Source of the DNA: JBEHYA01 sp048498415 | Lineage (GTDB): Bacteria > Pseudomonadota > Alphaproteobacteria > UBA9219 > RGZA01 | Reading direction: 5' to 3' | Assembly: GCA_048498415.1 (NCBI GenBank) | Contig: JBEHYA010000102.1 | Location: forward strand, 1-6,113 | Length of the DNA: 6,113 nt | Shown here: in pieces, positions 5,851-6,113 of the stretch | Numbering within the stretch: the first letter of the stretch is position 1 | Layout of the letters: every line of letters begins with the position of its first letter | The notes under the pieces: generated by a model | The model's database searches: none | The model's input: only the letters and a program-made list of their open reading frames with translations | Told to the model about the DNA's origin: nothing | Made by a program: the position numbers and the translations under genes

Positions 5851-6113
5851 ATGCCTGAAATCGCTGTTCTCATCCCCTGCTATAACGAGGAAGCCACGGT
5901 TTCCAAAGTGGTGCGCGACTTTACCGGCGTTTTGGCAGGCGCACAAGTTTATGTTTATGACAATAATTCAAAGGACTTAACCGTTCAAAGGGCACGCGAG
6001 GCCGGGGCCACGGTGCGTGCTGAAAAACAGCAGGGCAAAGGCCATGTGGTGCGCCGCATGTTCGCCGATATCGAAGCCGATATTTATGTACTGGTGGATG
6101 GCGACGATACCTA
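5851..6113 (+). CDS. Family 2 glycosyltransferase, N-terminal part (partial)
   Basis: An 87-codon start of a GT-A fold glycosyltransferase that runs off the right edge. MPEIAVLIPCYNEEATVSKVV is the usual first strand and nucleotide-binding loop of family 2 enzymes; VYVYDNNSKDLT follows as the second strand with its conserved acidic turn; EKQQGKGHVVRRMFADIEADIYVLVDGDDT carries the D-x-D type metal and nucleotide-sugar site (DGDD, 83-86). The Q-G-K-G-x-V-V-R-R-M-F pattern suggests the group resembling polyprenyl-phosphate sugar transferases, but the acceptor cannot be told without the C-terminal half, where any membrane helices would be. The ATG at 5851 has no clear ribosome site; a GTG at 5830 in the same frame is a possible alternative. 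It is divergent from folE with 25 bp between preferred starts. Confidence 0.93.
   Translation, partial: MPEIAVLIPCYNEEATVSKVVRDFTGVLAGAQVYVYDNNSKDLTVQRAREAGATVRAEKQQGKGHVVRRMFADIEADIYVLVDGDDT
5879..5906 (-). promoter_or_regulatory. Candidate folE promoter inside the glycosyltransferase gene
   Basis: On the minus strand TTGGAA (5906-5901), a 16-nt spacer and TATAGC (5884-5879) each match consensus at four of six positions. Transcription would begin near 5872, leaving about 47 nt before the GTG at 5825 and excluding the ATG at 5873. It would lie within the first codons of the plus-strand glycosyltransferase. Confidence 0.3.

Overview
The window looks like a chromosomal housekeeping segment of an alphaproteobacterium of moderate to high GC. 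The evidence is the alphaproteobacterial-type DnaX C-terminus (a GEASLAEQ-like segment followed by an HPLV...F.GA tail), an alphaproteobacterial-style conserved lipoprotein, and intergenic CCCCGGC-GNRA-GCCGGGG palindromes of the kind common in that class. I cannot assign a genus. No phage, transposase, CRISPR array, rRNA or tRNA is visible.

Layout from left to right. (1) 2-91: last codons of a sensor histidine kinase (+). (2) 101-181: an inverted pair of hairpin repeats, followed at 202-237 by a strong terminator that can work in both directions. (3) 256-552 and 610-939: two small minus-strand genes of unknown function, possibly one transcription unit, with candidate promoters at 1000-1027 and 579-606. 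(4) 1117-3831: the minus-strand cluster dnaX-ybaB-recR, tightly spaced (9 nt and 3 nt gaps), preceded at about 3905-4006 by a small SRP RNA (4.5S type) on the same strand. SRP RNA-dnaX-ybaB-recR is the same order as scr-dnaX-yaaK-recR in Bacillus subtilis. (5) 4043-4232: a second inverted repeat element with another palindrome pair inside it. (6) 4325-4945: a predicted outer-membrane lipoprotein (+). (7) 4952-5174: a third, larger inverted repeat element carrying extra palindromes in each arm. (8) 5199-5825: folE, GTP cyclohydrolase I (-). (9) 5851 to the right edge: the N-terminal part of a family 2 glycosyltransferase (+), divergent from folE with only 25 bp between the preferred starts.

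The genes do several unrelated core jobs: clamp loading (DnaX), nucleoid or recombination support (YbaB, RecR), membrane targeting (SRP RNA), pterin/folate synthesis (FolE), envelope (lipoprotein, glycosyltransferase) and sensing (kinase tail). I see no new multi-gene system. The most unusual signal is non-coding: three intergenic spaces each hold a palindrome-in-palindrome element. In the first, the two arms differ only by paired changes that keep the hairpin intact, which suggests the folded form matters.
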